Notes: generated by a model from the letters alone, not told the origin. A stretch of 64,000 nucleotides of DNA from Polyodon spathula (GCF_017654505.1 NC_054548.1:36387570-36451569), one strand, 5' to 3'. Shown: positions 48,079 to 59,620, counted from the first letter of the stretch. Translations and numbers: made by a program.

Positions 48079-48507
48079 AGATAGCAGGGAGGGGGTTAAA
48101 ATTCCTCCCTGCTAAAACCATGTGAAAATGCACTGTGGGTGAATTGGGCTAAGGGTTTATGTAATTGTTAATTGTTTTTATTGTTTAGTTAATCCCCTGC
48201 ACCTGGTGCTAATTATAAATTGGAGCCAGGTACAGGGTATTTAAGAGAGGCAGCCAGTCTGCTAGAGGGTGCTGAGGAAAGAGCCCGACTGTGCGTGTGA
48301 GAGAGCAGTCGTATCAGAAGAAATGTATTGCGTGAAACTTGTGTACGTTTTTGTGTGGCAGGTAAACGGCTTAGCCGTCCTGTGGTCAGTGAGGGACCAG
48401 TCTGTGTTTAGTTAGAGCTCCAGAAAGTGAGTTAGGTGTTTATTTCTGTTTTGTTTTGTTTTCATTTGTGTAAAGGGGCAATGAACAGTGTAAGTGCAGA
48501 GTGTTTA

Positions 48508-48509
<2 letters not shown>
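48075..48509 (+). mobile_element. LTR-like fragment with hairpin start
   Basis: Starts TGTAAGATAGCAGGGAGGGG. AGCAGGGAGG (48084-48093) pairs with CCTCCCTGCT (48104-48113), a 10-bp stem at the very start. A TATA-like GGGTATTTAAGAGAGGCAG near 48235 and the downstream GTGTGAGAGAGCAG region look like an LTR promoter and transcript start. The right side is cut by another (AT)n array and no CA end was found. The LTR assignment is inference from layout and memory of similar fish repeats. Confidence 0.42.

Positions 48510-48592
<83 letters not shown>
48510..48592. repeat. (AT)n followed by (AC)n
   Basis: AT units to about 48582, then about five AC units, ending exactly where the next Tc1 terminal repeat begins. 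Confidence 0.95.
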
Positions 48593-48594
<2 letters not shown>

Positions 48595-49701
48595 GTGCCT
48601 TGCAAAAGTATTCAGACCCCTGACTAATTCTTTCATATTACTGAATTACAAATGGTACATTGAAATTTAGTCTGTTTGATATTTTATTTTTAAACCCTGA
48701 AACTCTGAATCAATTATTGTAAGGTGACATTGGTTTTATGTTGGGAAATATTTTTATGAAAAATAAAAAACTGAAATATCTTGCTTGCATAAGTATTCAA
48801 CCCCTGTGCTGTGGAAGTTCCCAGTTTGCATCGATGAAAGAAATTGTCCTAACGAGGACACAGTTACCTTACCATTGACCTCCACCTGAGAACCACTAAA
48901 GTTGCTGTCACATTTTCTGGATAAAAACTCCACTGTTGAAGGATCGTTGGTAAGGCTGTGAATCTGAAGGAAAATGAAGACCAAAGAGCATTCTACAGAA
49001 GTTAGAGATAAAGTAATACAAATGCATAGATTAGGGAAAGGGTACAAAATAATATCCAAGTGTTTGGATATCCCAGTGAGCACAGTTGGATCAATAATCA
49101 GGAAGTGGAAGCTGCATCACACCACCCAGGCACTGCCAAGAAAAGGCCGTCTCTTAAAACTCAGCACTCAAACAAGAAGGAGACTTGTGAGAGAAGCCAC
49201 AGAGAGCTCAACAATCACTTTGAAGGAGCTACAGAGTTCAGTGGCTGGGAGTGGAGTAATGGTGCACAAGTCAACCATATCAAGAGCTCTGCATAACACT
49301 GGCCTGTATGGGAGGGTGGCAAGAAAGAAGAAAGAAGCCATTACTCAAAAAGTACCATCTGAAAGCACGTCTGGAGTTTGCCAAAATCACTCTGACACTG
49401 TGTGCAAAGCTGGTACATACTTACTCCAAAAAACTTAAAGCTGTTATTGCAGCGAAAGGTGGCTCTACCAAACATTAATGTGTGGGGGTTGAATACTTAT
49501 GCAAGCAAGATATTTCATTTTTTTATTTTTCTTAAAAATATTTCCCAACATAAAACCAATGTCACCTTACAATAATTGATATTGAGTTTAAGTGTTTTTT
49601 AAAAAAAAAAAAATATCGAACAGAACGAAATTTCAATGTACCATTTGTAATTCAGTAATATGAGAGAATTGGTCAGGGGTCTGAATGCGAAAACAAGGCA
49701 C

Positions 49702-49703
<2 letters not shown>
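48593..49703 (+). mobile_element. Tc1 deletion derivative with IR/DR ends
   Basis: Outer ends CAGTGCCTTGCAAAAGTATT and, inverted, AATGCGAAAACAAGGCACTA. Inside both ends a second binding-site-like copy occurs: CTTGCATAAGTATTCAACCC at 48783 and its reverse complement at about 49486-49505. This IR/DR layout, with two transposase sites per end, is that of Sleeping Beauty-like Tc1 elements. The terminal repeats are about 210 bases. The middle holds only the start and last codons of a transposase. TA-rich microsatellites flank both sides. Confidence 0.85.
48974..49480 (+). pseudogene. Tc1 transposase lacking its catalytic core
   Basis: The N-terminus is well preserved: MKTKEHSTEVRDKVIQMHRL, a helix-turn-helix with YKIISKCLDIPVSTVGSIIR, a second DNA-binding part and LYGRVARKKK. 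After FAKNHSDT-equivalent codons (about 49397) the sequence jumps to the C-terminal LKAVIAAKGGSTKH, ending at a stop near 49478. The DDE catalytic domain, about 600 bases in full-length relatives, is deleted and the tail is out of frame. The product could at most bind terminal repeats; expression is unlikely. Confidence 0.82.

Positions 49704-49768
<65 letters not shown>
49704..49768. repeat. (AT)n microsatellite
   Basis: AT run starting at the Tc1 right end. Confidence 0.96.
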
Positions 49769-49769
<1 letters not shown>

Positions 49770-49772
<3 letters not shown>

Positions 49773-50365
49773 AAGGCTATATTTGCATCCTGAGCCATTC
49801 GAAAATAAGGAATAATACCACAGTAGTTACGTCAAAAAGTGATAATTCCTCTAGAGAAAAATATACTTTTTCTTTGACTCATTTAACTCCTTAAGACCAT
49901 CACTTTCAATTCAAACAAAAAATGTCTCACTTTCAATCACTCGGCAACACCCACAGTATAGAAATGTTCATTAATGATCAACAAAATGAGAATACGTTAA
50001 AAAATAATGATGTAAAGCTGATACATTTGTACCTCAGAGAAACTGGAGGAGAATGGGAAATTGAAACAAGGTAAAGGCAATCATCTAAATAAAGCTAAAG
50101 CACTAACGGCTAACAACATAGAACATCTGTACAGCACTAAAACACTAAGTTTAAAAAAAAAAAAAAACAACTGTACTGCTGAACCTCGTCTTCTTTAATA
50201 TTAGCATCACAAGAGTATCCATGTATTATAAAAAATAATAGATGGGCCTCTGCAGTGAGTTACAGGAAAACAATTCCAGAAACCCGAGATGGAAGAAACC
50301 CCGAGATGGAATCTATTTTCATAAAAGTACATCAGTGAGCTGTTACCTGAAGTGTAATATATTGA
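49770..50365. other. Unassigned sequence
   Basis: No gene or repeat recognised. A run of 16 A lies near 50152-50167. Confidence 0.4.
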
Positions 50366-50367
<2 letters not shown>

Positions 50368-50426
<59 letters not shown>

Positions 50427-50434
50427 TATATATA
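50368..50434. repeat. (AT)n microsatellite
   Basis: Two AT blocks separated by one AA. Confidence 0.96.
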
Positions 50435-50843
50435 AAATTTTTTTGCTCGCCCAGAATTTAATTAATTAATTTTTTTTTGTTTTTTTTTCTAAAAAGCGTC
50501 TCTCTTTTTCTGTGTTTTATGTTATCTGTACCAAACAGAGTGAGTCTCGCACTATTTAACATAGTGTGCACACATTAATTTCATGTATGACATGTATCTG
50601 TAACACTTGTAGTTAAAGCGTTATATGCACAAATCTAACAGTAAAAAAAAAGGCAAAAAAAGCTTGGACCTTACATTAATTGTAAAAACCTTAATTAAGA
50701 TAAGCAAGTATTTAGCTGAAAAGAGGACATTACAATGAATGTTGCAAATGTTATATATGTTTGGTTTGGGAGCATATCTAATAATAATAATATTCCTCTT
50801 ATAGGGGGACAATAAGATTTGCACTTTATACTGTATATAGGGT

Positions 50844-51512
50844 TGTGACAGAGAGCGAATGAATCCTAGTCAACAATCTCCCTCCCAACCTGTGAGGGTG
50901 CTGTATAACAGGAATAGTGTGCCTCGTACTGGATGGTTTGGCAGTTCATTCCAGGGTCAGTAGGAAGCCGGCCATCCAGGAAGGGGGTGGAGTCACAATA
51001 TCAGAAGTCATCGCCCTATACGGTAAGTGATGTGTCAGTCATGGATTGCAGGAGATGTGATTGAACTAGCTATGTTTCTTTTGTTACGGTTGAGAAAAGA
51101 CATGTAAAGGATGAACTAAAGAAAAGTAACTGTGAGTGTTTTTGTGCTTGTTTGTTTATTGTACTAATAGTGTTTGTTTTATATTAATTAGAAGGTTAAC
51201 ACTGAGCTGCGCTGTGAAGCCAGCATTAAAATCCAGAGTACAAAATACCACTCAGTGACTTTAACTGTGTATTCATCACCAGCACGGGAGCACCGCGACA
51301 AGGACGCAGGGTTTGTATTATTGTGTTATTATTTCAGGACTGTAACCCTTGTTATTGAGCTGTGCAAACATACATTGCTGTGTAATTGCCAGCATTATTG
51401 TTTGACTGTGCCAAACTTAAAAGAACTGTTTGGACCGTGAACACAGTGTTATTATTGTTGTTTTAGCACTACATCACCTCTACACCTGTGCGCTACTAAC
51501 CACTTTGCCACA
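50844..51512 (+). mobile_element. Solo LTR, family A, copy 1 (669 bp)
   Basis: Starts TGTGACAGAGAGCGAATGAA and ends CCACTTTGCCACA. Flanks AGGGT (50839-50843) and AGAGT (51513-51517) match in four of five bases, the size of an LTR-element duplication. The same start, middle words (CTCCCxxCCTGTGA, GGAAGxCGGCCAT, TTTGTTT) and end recur at 54994 and 57587. No internal region or second LTR follows, so it most likely arose by recombination between two LTRs. Confidence 0.7.
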
Positions 51513-51519
51513 AGAGTGT

Positions 51520-53000
51520 ACACATTATTATTTATTAATAGTTGTACCAGTTTTTTTTAAATTATTTTTTATTACATTTCTGTGAGTAGTAGAGTAAATA
51601 GCCGTTAATTATGAAATATGTTCACTGCTGTATTTAGAAAAGCATTATAATAGCAACTCTTAAAATAGCTCATATTAAGTCAAGTCCATTGTAAAAATTG
51701 TAAGCAAGAAGGCCAGTAAAGCATCATTTGAAATTTAAAGGTAAGTCATTTTGTTTATGTTAAAGCCAAGATAGTTATCACAGAAATTACCAATTTACCA
51801 TAGCCCAATATAAATACATTGCAGTATAGTATTTAGGTCATCATTAATAACGTGCCTGAGTTGTTGTGTCTATTTTTTTATAAATAGCTAATATGACTGC
51901 ATTTACATCTTATTAAAACAACTTATTAAAACATTTTATGAAAGAAATAAACCAGAAGCACCAGAAGCTCTAAGGCCGGCCCTGATCGGAAACAACATCA
52001 ATTATGTGTACACAACCAACTGGGGATTTGTTTTTGCTTTTTGTTTTTTTTACTGAAATGATACAAACATAATTACTGTTCTATATAACATATTTTAAAA
52101 CTGCATTTTAATGTTTTATTCCATTTATATGGGTTACCTGTAAGATAATAGGATTTTGAATCAAATATATATGATGTAGTTTTTTAAAAGTAGTGAGTAG
52201 TTGTTTCTTGATGAAAGAAATGCACAGTCCTTATCTTCACATATAAGTTTATTCAACATATACAGGTTTAATTCCGGAAAGAGCGCTCAAAGCACACTTT
52301 CATATGCGAACTGCACGGTGCAAAACTTAAGTTCAAAACAAAACATAACAGAACAAAATAATATAAGGCAATACTGTAAGTTTGATCCTCCAGGACTTCT
52401 CAATCGACAAGTCTCCAATATTAGTCTTAATGAAAGAGAAAAGTGAGCTGAGCTGAGTGTACCTTGATTAAGTAGCCACTGACCTCAGCCCTACCCTCCT
52501 TTCTTCTTTTTGTGGGTTCAATCACCCTGGGCAATCCCCTGTGGAGAGTCTCATATACATGTCGTAAAGAAAACTGGTTCTGGCTCACACTGCCTAAGAT
52601 GGTGTTTTATTGGCGTGGCCCTTTGTTCATTTATGTATAACCTATGTTATCTATTGAGAGCATCGGTTCCTGCAGCAATGTGCAATTGTGTTTATTCCAG
52701 CAGTCAAACAGTCGTCATCAATGCAATGAAATGCAATCTTGCAATCTTGCATTTACCAGTTACTATACCTCCTCTGATAATCTCCTATTAAAACTAAAAG
52801 TGTAGAAACCTGAAAACACGTGTATCTTATATTGCATTCAAGCTTATTTGCATGTTATCCAACATATGCCACTTTCAGAAATAAAGATGGGGGGGTCCTA
52901 CCATGACAGGGTCACCCACGAGGTACCCCGAGCCGCCTGCTGCCCTCTTTGCTGAGTATAAACTCTGTATACGCCCAAGTCTAAGCTATCATGCTATGGT
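51520..53000. other. Unassigned sequence
   Basis: Frames of 81 and 93 codons at 52201 and 52510 have no recognisable domain. The AAGGCCGGCCCTG sequence near 51972 may be a DNA-repeat end (see 44850-46480). Confidence 0.35.
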
Positions 53001-53009
53001 CATTATAAT

Positions 53010-53112
53010 ATGTGTAAGTAAGTAACTTGCTCAGGGTCACACGACAATTTGAACTGGGGACCTCCTAGTTACAAGCCTGTTTCTTTAACCACTGAAACAC
53101 ACAGCCTCCTTA
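53010..53112 (-). mobile_element. tRNA-derived SINE head, reverse orientation
   Basis: Read on the minus strand: TTTCAGTGGTTAAAGAAACA, then GGCTTGTAACTAGGAGGTCC, then a B-box-like AGTTCAAAT, then GTGTGACCCTGAGCAAGTTA. It shares this order and the GTGTGACCCTGAGCAAGT word with the SINE at 59011-59165. The A and B boxes would be an internal RNA polymerase III promoter. It lacks the 3' tail. Confidence 0.7.
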
Positions 53113-53182
53113 AAGGTCAAAATGTATCCTTCGTTACAGTACATATCAGTATATCAAGAGTCTACAGACCAACCAAGTAGCC

Positions 53183-53570
53183 TTAACCCTTTGCAGTCAA
53201 TTTATTCAGTGCTTGTCAGGCACGTCAGATTCAATTTATTTTCACACACACTGTTTATTTTACAATATTTTTTTTTCAGAGTAAAACAGGTTTAAAAGGC
53301 AGTGCATGGCAAGTACTGCAGCCAAGCTCCACCCCTTGTTTGCAGTATTTTTCACATACCTCTTCATAATCGTGCATACTGATAAATCATCTCCTGATTA
53401 CTCGTTTTCTCACCAAACTCCTCAACAATGTGTTCCAAGTCATTATTATTTTATTACTATAAAAAGCATCTCAAAAAGCTCTGCAAATGCCTGTGATATT
53501 CTTTGAGCTCTGTATGCGGAAGCAGCTATCTGCTTTGTTTGTTTCCGTGTTATCTCTGTGGTGCAAACCC
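53183..53570 (-). mobile_element. piggyBac-like MITE, partial, reverse orientation
   Basis: Begins with TTAACCCTTTGCAGTC, the inverted form of the right end of the 11059-11615 element. It continues in register (GTCAGGCACGTCAGATTCAA, CTCCACCCCTTGTTTGCAGT, CACCAAACTCCTCAACAATG, GGAAGCAGCTATCT) to about 53570, where homology stops. The other end is missing. Confidence 0.72.
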
Positions 53571-53695
53571 GTTGCTGTTAAATTTAGATTAGCTTTAATT
53601 AGTTTAATTTTGCTAAAAAAAACTCCCTTTGCTAGGTAGGAGATGTATTTATAATTGTTATTGGCGCTATCCCACCCACCCAAAAAAAAACCAAC

Positions 53696-53699
<4 letters not shown>

Positions 53700-53742
<43 letters not shown>
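53700..53742. repeat. (AT)n microsatellite
   Basis: About 21 AT units; a shorter AT run follows at 53759-53774. Confidence 0.95.
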
Positions 53743-53744
<2 letters not shown>

Positions 53745-53779
53745 ATATATTATCTAACTATATATATATATATATTAAA

Positions 53780-54985
53780 GACAAAAAAGCAAGATATGAA
53801 GTCTGTTTTTTTCATTAGTAGGATCAACCAATGTTTATATCTATAAGATTTAAAATGGTAGAAAATCACCTTTCTTCCTGTACACTGCTCACCAGCCTAT
53901 TAACCCAACATACACTAAACTGTTAGCAAATTGCTGGAAACTGTAATGCCAGTAATTTATTTGCTGCTGAAAGTTCCAATTCAACAGAGTATACCTCAGT
54001 CTGCTCCCAGATGCTGAACAGAAAAACAAATGGCAAGCTACCATCAACTGCCTCATTAAAAAAAAAAAAAAAAACTGAAGCGCATTCTAGTCTTTCACAT
54101 GAGACTTAGGGTGTTTGAGTAGAATGTATGGTGTCCTGTATCTTTAACCTATGGCTTGCCCAAATCTAATCCACTTTTCACAGATACAACCTATATGGCC
54201 CTCCAACAACCAGAAGGGATTTCTGTCAGTCTTGGTCTGTCTATACCATGCTGTCGTTTTATCAAAGCAGATTGAATTTTATAATTACAACAAAAAATAT
54301 ATCTGGAAAAGCGGCAGAATAAAGTCAAGGCTATTCATTCTACATTTACTCACTTTTCCCACAGCTCCTGCACCTCCCATTTTCAGTTATCAGAAGCCAT
54401 ATCTGATTGGTCTTCTGCATGGTGTTTTGTCACTTGGATTTCACATGATCCAGTCTATGGAAATTGCACATTTGACACATGTCTGAAAACCAATGACAGC
54501 AAGTACATCTAAATGACCTCGTGAACTGGAGGGATAAGTGTATGTATGTTGATATTATCTGCTATATTATCTTGGAACCTAATAATATATCATACAGAAG
54601 CCCTGGTCAGTACTCGGATATGGACCTCACCAAGGAAAGTCAGATGCTGCATTGCTGGTGGCTCAAACAAAACACCCTTCCTTAATCCCAATACAGGTTA
54701 ATAAAACTGATCAAATCACACTTCACTCATTTTCAATATAAGTTGCAATTTCAGTTTTCTGTTCTTTTTCCCATGACAGTGCTAGAATTGACCTGCATAT
54801 TTTAATAGTATAATCTCACATTAATTTAGGTTATAAAAGGACATTGCAGATTTCATGATTTGCATGTACTGGGTTCTAACCAGAGCTACTGTATGTTAAA
54901 CCACACTAATATGTATCAATTCATTAGAATACACGTATATTGATTAGTGATGTGAAAACTAGACATTTGATATAAAAAAATTCCC
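53780..54985. other. Unassigned sequence
   Basis: The 111-codon frame at 54151-54486 has no domain or homologue I recognise. No repeat ends noticed. Confidence 0.35.
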
Positions 54986-54993
54986 TTGCTCAT

Positions 54994-55619
54994 TGTGACA
55001 GAATGATTCTTGGTGATAAATCTCTCTCCCGACCTGTGAAGGCGTTGAATAAAGGGAACAGAGTGCCCTGGACTGGATGGCCTGACAATTCATTCCCAGG
55101 GTTAGATGGAAGTCAGCCATCTAGAAAGGGGTCACAGCTGCGGTAGATTAAGTCATCACCCCCGAGGGAAACAATAAAGGACGAGAGAAATATTACAGTG
55201 AATGTTTAGTGTCTGTTTGTTTTGTCGAATCTAATTGTACTGTTTGTTTTTTTCTTAGACGGGTAACACAACTTGGAACTATCGCTTACGGCCAACACAA
55301 ACCCAGACAACACTGCACCACTGTTCATGGATTAATTGTATATTCACCACTTACACATTAGCACTCACTGTGGACTTGTGATCATATGTGTGTCTTGCGT
55401 GTGTCTAACAGTTGTGTCTATTATTTTAGGACTGCAACACGTTGTTGATTGAATTGTGCATAACACATTGTTGTGTATTGCCAGCCCTCCTTTTCTTTAC
55501 TGTTTTCATCAGACTTTAGATTACAAATAAACCTCCATTTCACCACTACGTTGTTGTTCGTCATTATATTGAGCACTGCATCACCTCTACACCTGTGCAC
55601 TGCAAACCACTTTGCCACA
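54994..55619 (+). mobile_element. Solo LTR, family A, copy 2 (626 bp)
   Basis: Starts TGTGACAGAATGATTCTTGG and ends CCACTTTGCCACA. Flanks CTCAT and ATCAT match in four of five bases. It shares with copy 1 the CTCTCCCGACCTGTGA-type segment, CTGGATGGCCTGACAATTCA, the AGTCAGCCATCTAGAAAGG stretch and the CATCACCTCTACACCTGTGC end block. Confidence 0.7.
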
Positions 55620-55849
55620 ATCATATATCATTTTGATTTTAACCTTATTGCCTCATAATTAATTAAACAAAAATCTGCAATAAAAATAAGAAAATACTTT
55701 CTTTTGCAATACCATGAAATTGTGTAACAAGTTGTCCCCATTTTTTCCTGAAATTTTTTCCATTCAGCTGTTTTGAATTGTTTTTTGATAGTTTTAGAGT
55801 TAAAATCTATAATTTAGTTTTGATAGATTGGGCAAAATCGGTACATGTT

Positions 55850-57252
55850 TACATGTATTACAGTTTTGAAACATTATCTGAACTAAAATTAGTTTGTAAT
55901 ATGATGGCAGTCATATGACAATTGGTTATAAAAGACTAAAACGAATTTGTGTACAAATGGAGTCCATCTGTGTGCAATAAAAGTGGGTCATATGATTTCA
56001 GATTAAATACACCTGTCTGTGTAAGGCCCCACAGTTTGGTATTGCATTCAAAGCAGAGATACTACCATGAAGACCAAGGAGCTTTCAAAACAACTTCGGG
56101 ATAAAGCTGCGGAAAGGCACAGATCAGGGGTGGGGTATAAAAAGATTTCAAAGGCACTGAATATCCCTTGGAGCACAGTCAAGTCGAACATTAAGAAGTG
56201 GAAGGTATACGGCACCACCCAGAATCTGCTTAGAGCAAGGGCATTGGTCAGAGAAGCCACCAAGAGGCCAATGACAACTCTGAAAGACCTACAGCGTTCC
56301 ATGGCTAAGATGGGAGAAACTGTCCATGTGTCAACAATAGCTGAGGTACTGGCCTGTATGGAAGAGTGGGAAGAAGGAAGCCATTTCTGAAAAAAGCCCA
56401 TGTAAAATCCCGCTTGGAATTTTCAAAAAGGCAGGAGACTCTGAAAAGATGTAGTAAAAGATTTAGTGGTACGATGAAACACAAATTGAACTATTTGGCC
56501 TAAATGCAAAGCGTTATGTCTGGCGCAAACCCAACACAGCATATCACCCAGGTAACACCATCCCTACTGTGAAGCATGGTGATGGCAGCATCATGCTATG
56601 TTGCTGCTTTTCATTGGCAGGGACTGGGAAGCTTGTCAAGGTAGAGGGCAAAATTGATGGAACTAAATACAGGCAAATCCTTGAGGAAAACCTGCTTCAG
56701 TCTGCAAAAGACCTAAGACTGGGACGGAGAGTCACCTTTCAGCAGGACAATGACCCCAAGCACACAGCCAAAGCGACACTGGAGTGGCTTAAAAACAAGA
56801 AAGTGAATGTCCTAGAGTGGCCCACTCAAAGCTCGGTCTTGAATCCGATTGAGAATTTGTTGGAAAACTTGAAGATTGTTGACCACCAATGATCCCCATT
56901 CAACTTGACAGAGCTTGAACAATTTTGCCAAGACGAATGGGCGAATATTGCATGATCCAAATGTGCAAACCTGGTACAGACCCCAAAAGACACAGCTGTA
57001 ATTGCTGCCGAAGGTGGTTCTAACAAATATTGAATTATTTACTTATCTAATCAAGACATTTCAGGTTTTTTTATTTTTATTTTTCATTAACTGTTGTTTC
57101 ACAATAAACATCTCTTGCCTCATCAAAGTGTTGAGTAGGTTGTGTAAATCAAAGGAAAAAAAAACAAAACATTCAAATGCATCAAGATTTCATGTTGTAA
57201 CACAACAAACTGAAAACATCCAACGGGGGTGAATACTAACTATTGGCACTGT
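55850..57252 (+). mobile_element. Tc1/mariner transposon (DD34E), decayed
   Basis: Contains a broken transposase (56067-57033), typical upstream sequence (GTGTGCAATAAAAGTGGGTC and AAATACACCTGTCTGTGTAAG) and a right end with GGGGGTGAATACTAACTATT then GGCACTGTA. Compared with relatives, the right terminal repeat has lost the TTGCAA motif and the matching left terminal repeat is not recognisable. It is older than the 46.6-kb element. Confidence 0.75.
56067..57033 (+). pseudogene. Tc1 transposase pseudogene, DD34E
   Basis: The N-terminal frame (107 codons) holds MKTKELSKQLRDKAAERHRS, the helix-turn-helix GYKKISKALNIPWSTVKSNI and the second binding helix, then shifts frame near 56360. The segment around the first catalytic Asp (56460-56560) is badly damaged. 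The next frame (from 56569) has GTKYRQILEENLLQSAKDL, QQDNDPKHTAKATLEWLK and LNPIENL, with 34 residues between the second Asp and the Glu. Further stops follow at 56890-56892 and near 56955 before the family's usual GGSNKY end. It is inactive. Confidence 0.85.
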
Positions 57253-57586
57253 ATACCAATGTATTGTGCAATTAGACACAGTATAGAAATAATAACATAC
57301 TATATTAATGTTCTTACTGTAGTTTTCAAGCCGTCATTTACATATTTTTGAGGATGAAGAGGGATGCACAGACATTTTGAAAAGAGCTTTGAAACAGACT
57401 TTAAAGTTGTAAGTGTAAAAAACTGTCAGAATGTTAACAATGACAGGTACATTATTCAAACAGTTGTAGCAACACGTAGGGAAGTGTAATGTTATATTTT
57501 ATGGAACCTCGCTACTTCCTCGTTAACTGTAGTTATAAACAACAGATACATAATTATTACATTCTGGAGGTCTTGGTTTTGTTAAT

Positions 57587-58359
57587 TGTGACAGAGATCG
57601 AATGAAGCTTGGTGTTAGATCTCCTTCCCGACCGGTGAGGGCACTAAAAGAAGGAACAGCGTAACTTTAAACAAATGGCAAGACAATTTATTCCGAAGGT
57701 TAGGTGGAAGTCGGCCATTTAGGAAAGGGGCGGAGCTACGGCACCCAGGCTCACTGACCCGGACGGTAAACGGAGTGGCATCTGAGGACTGGAGGAGCGG
57801 ATGCAGTCGTTAACCTAGGGGTCATGGGCGAGGGTATAAATAGGGTGACGTGTCTTTATGATCGGTTCCTTTTGCATATGTTTAAGCCAAATAACCAAGA
57901 AGGATCCCGTCTTGTTTATACGAAAAACCGTGAGTGTTCTGCTTGTCTGTGTATTAACACTGTTTGTCTTGTGTGTCGTTTCTCACCAAGAATACTGAGC
58001 ACGATCTGGAGCTGCAGCTGCAGGCCAGCGTAAAACCCGGATATCACCACTCACCGTTTCCACTACAGGAACTGTCTTTTGCACCACGAGCACTAAAATC
58101 ACGCACTGTTGGAATTGTGTCTGTGTTTTGTGTGGGTGAAAGGACTGGACTTTGGGTTACGGGTCAAACCCGTGGGATTATAATCAGAAGTGATACACGC
58201 CGCTGTACCACTTCCAACATTATTATTATTTGCAGGTTTGCTATAAGGCTCTGGACATTGAATTAATTTAATAAACACCCTTGCACCTGTACATCATCGT
58301 CTGTGTCATTTATCCACTCTGCACTGCACTCACCTGCACGTATTCACCACTTTGCCACA
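57587..58359 (+). mobile_element. Solo LTR, family A, copy 3 (773 bp), with TATA box
   Basis: Starts TGTGACAGAGATCGAATGAA and ends CACCACTTTGCCACA. A clear TATA box, GGGTATAAATAGGG (around 57833-57845), marks the LTR promoter, and AATTTAATAAACACC near the end may include the polyadenylation signal. It is about 100 bases longer than copies 1 and 2. Flanks (TTAAT and CAATG) do not form a duplication. Frames of 69 and 100 codons inside it are not conserved in the other copies. Confidence 0.66.
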
Positions 58360-58364
58360 CAATG

Positions 58365-59005
58365 CATTAATTTCCACAAATGTAATCAATGTACCACCCC
58401 TGCACTGTAAAGACACTAATTCAATGCAAAAGCTAAAATATCCAGTAAGAAAATGGGTAATATACCTTTAATAATGACTGCAACATACTTCAGTTAAAGT
58501 TTAAAGAGTTTATGTTATCTTAAATACCACAGAATCTTTATAAATCTGAGCAACTGCTTAAGCTTTTTGACCTTTCTGAAAATAACTGTTTTAAAAATGA
58601 GCAATATGGGGAAGCAGCTTATCACGTTTTCTGATTTCAGCTTCCAAAGTGGTTTCACTCACAAAATGAACATTTGAAGATTACACGAAAACTCGGAGGA
58701 TTAATTTCTCATTACAATATCAATAGATGAAGATTAGACTGTGCAAGTGGGATGTTTTCTTTTTTTTTAATTCATTTTTTGGTAGGGGTCATATAAATCT
58801 TTCACCAAAAAGAAAGAGGTCGGTTGTTGAAGAGATATCGGTATGTGATAAACATGTTTAAATAACAAAGAAAGAAAGAAACAAAGAAATGTATATTTGA
58901 CTATAGAGAGTGTATTTAGCTAAGAGTTTATTTCCGACGCTGTTTTTGTTCCATTAACTGACTTATAAATACACATAAATGTGCTGTTAATCACATTGCT
59001 CCATG
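58365..59005. other. Unassigned sequence
   Basis: No coding or transposon signal. The part around 58520-58740 is complex and repeat-free. A short GAAA-rich run lies at about 58867-58890. Confidence 0.4.
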
Positions 59006-59010
59006 AGACA

Positions 59011-59165
59011 ATGTGGTCCAGTGGTTAAAGTTCGAGTTTGTAATCAGAAGGTCACTGGTTCAAATCCCTCTGACTCACTGTGTGACCCTGAGCAAGTCAC
59101 TTAAGCTCCTTGTGCATTGTGATGGTGGTCCACTATGAAAGGCACAATATAAAAATAAAGATATT
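59011..59165 (+). mobile_element. tRNA-derived SINE
   Basis: An A-box-like TGGTCCAGTGG (59014-59024) and B box GGTTCAAATCC (59057-59067) are spaced as in a tRNA gene, so an RNA polymerase III promoter is visible. Then GTGTGACCCTGAGCAAGTCA, a body, and a 3' tail CTATGAAAGGCACAATATAA-AAATAAAG of the type borrowed from L2-like LINEs. It is not a functional tRNA gene because the acceptor and anticodon stems do not close. Confidence 0.8.
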
Positions 59166-59169
59166 TACT

Positions 59170-59620
59170 ATGCACGGTGTTTGTACTGATGCAATGTTTA
59201 CATTTTTTATTGGAAAATTGTACTTTTTACCCTATGACATTGCTCACAAACGCTGCTCACAATGTTGTCAGTTGCATCACTGTCCTTTTGTAAGCCGTCT
59301 ATAAATAAACCAAGGGACCGATATAGTGTAAGGCGGCACTTGGAGGTCTATCTTAAACAGGCAGTACAGTATGAAGGTTTGTTTTATGTTTAAAGGTTTT
59401 TCTTTTTATGTTACATATTTGTTTTATGCTTTCATTTTAGATAAGAAAATAAGTAAAGTTGTAATCATTATTATGCTAAAGAGACATATTAATCTGTTAC
59501 TTCAGATATTATTTTTTAGAATAGATTACACTTTTTTTCATTTTTCATAATCATTTGAAAATTGCTTGGCACGATTTTAGTTTTTTCAATGATCCTAATT
59601 ATATGATGCAAAAATATATG
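59170..59620. other. Unassigned sequence
   Basis: AT-rich, no frame with a domain; nothing recognised. Confidence 0.4.

Noticed and set aside
48754..49083. 109-codon minus-strand frame over the Tc1 derivative (also 56048-56401)
   Set aside because: Antisense shadow of Tc1 terminal repeat and transposase start.
59011..59085. Functional tRNA gene
   Set aside because: A and B boxes are present, but acceptor and anticodon stems do not pair and a SINE body with LINE-type tail follows.
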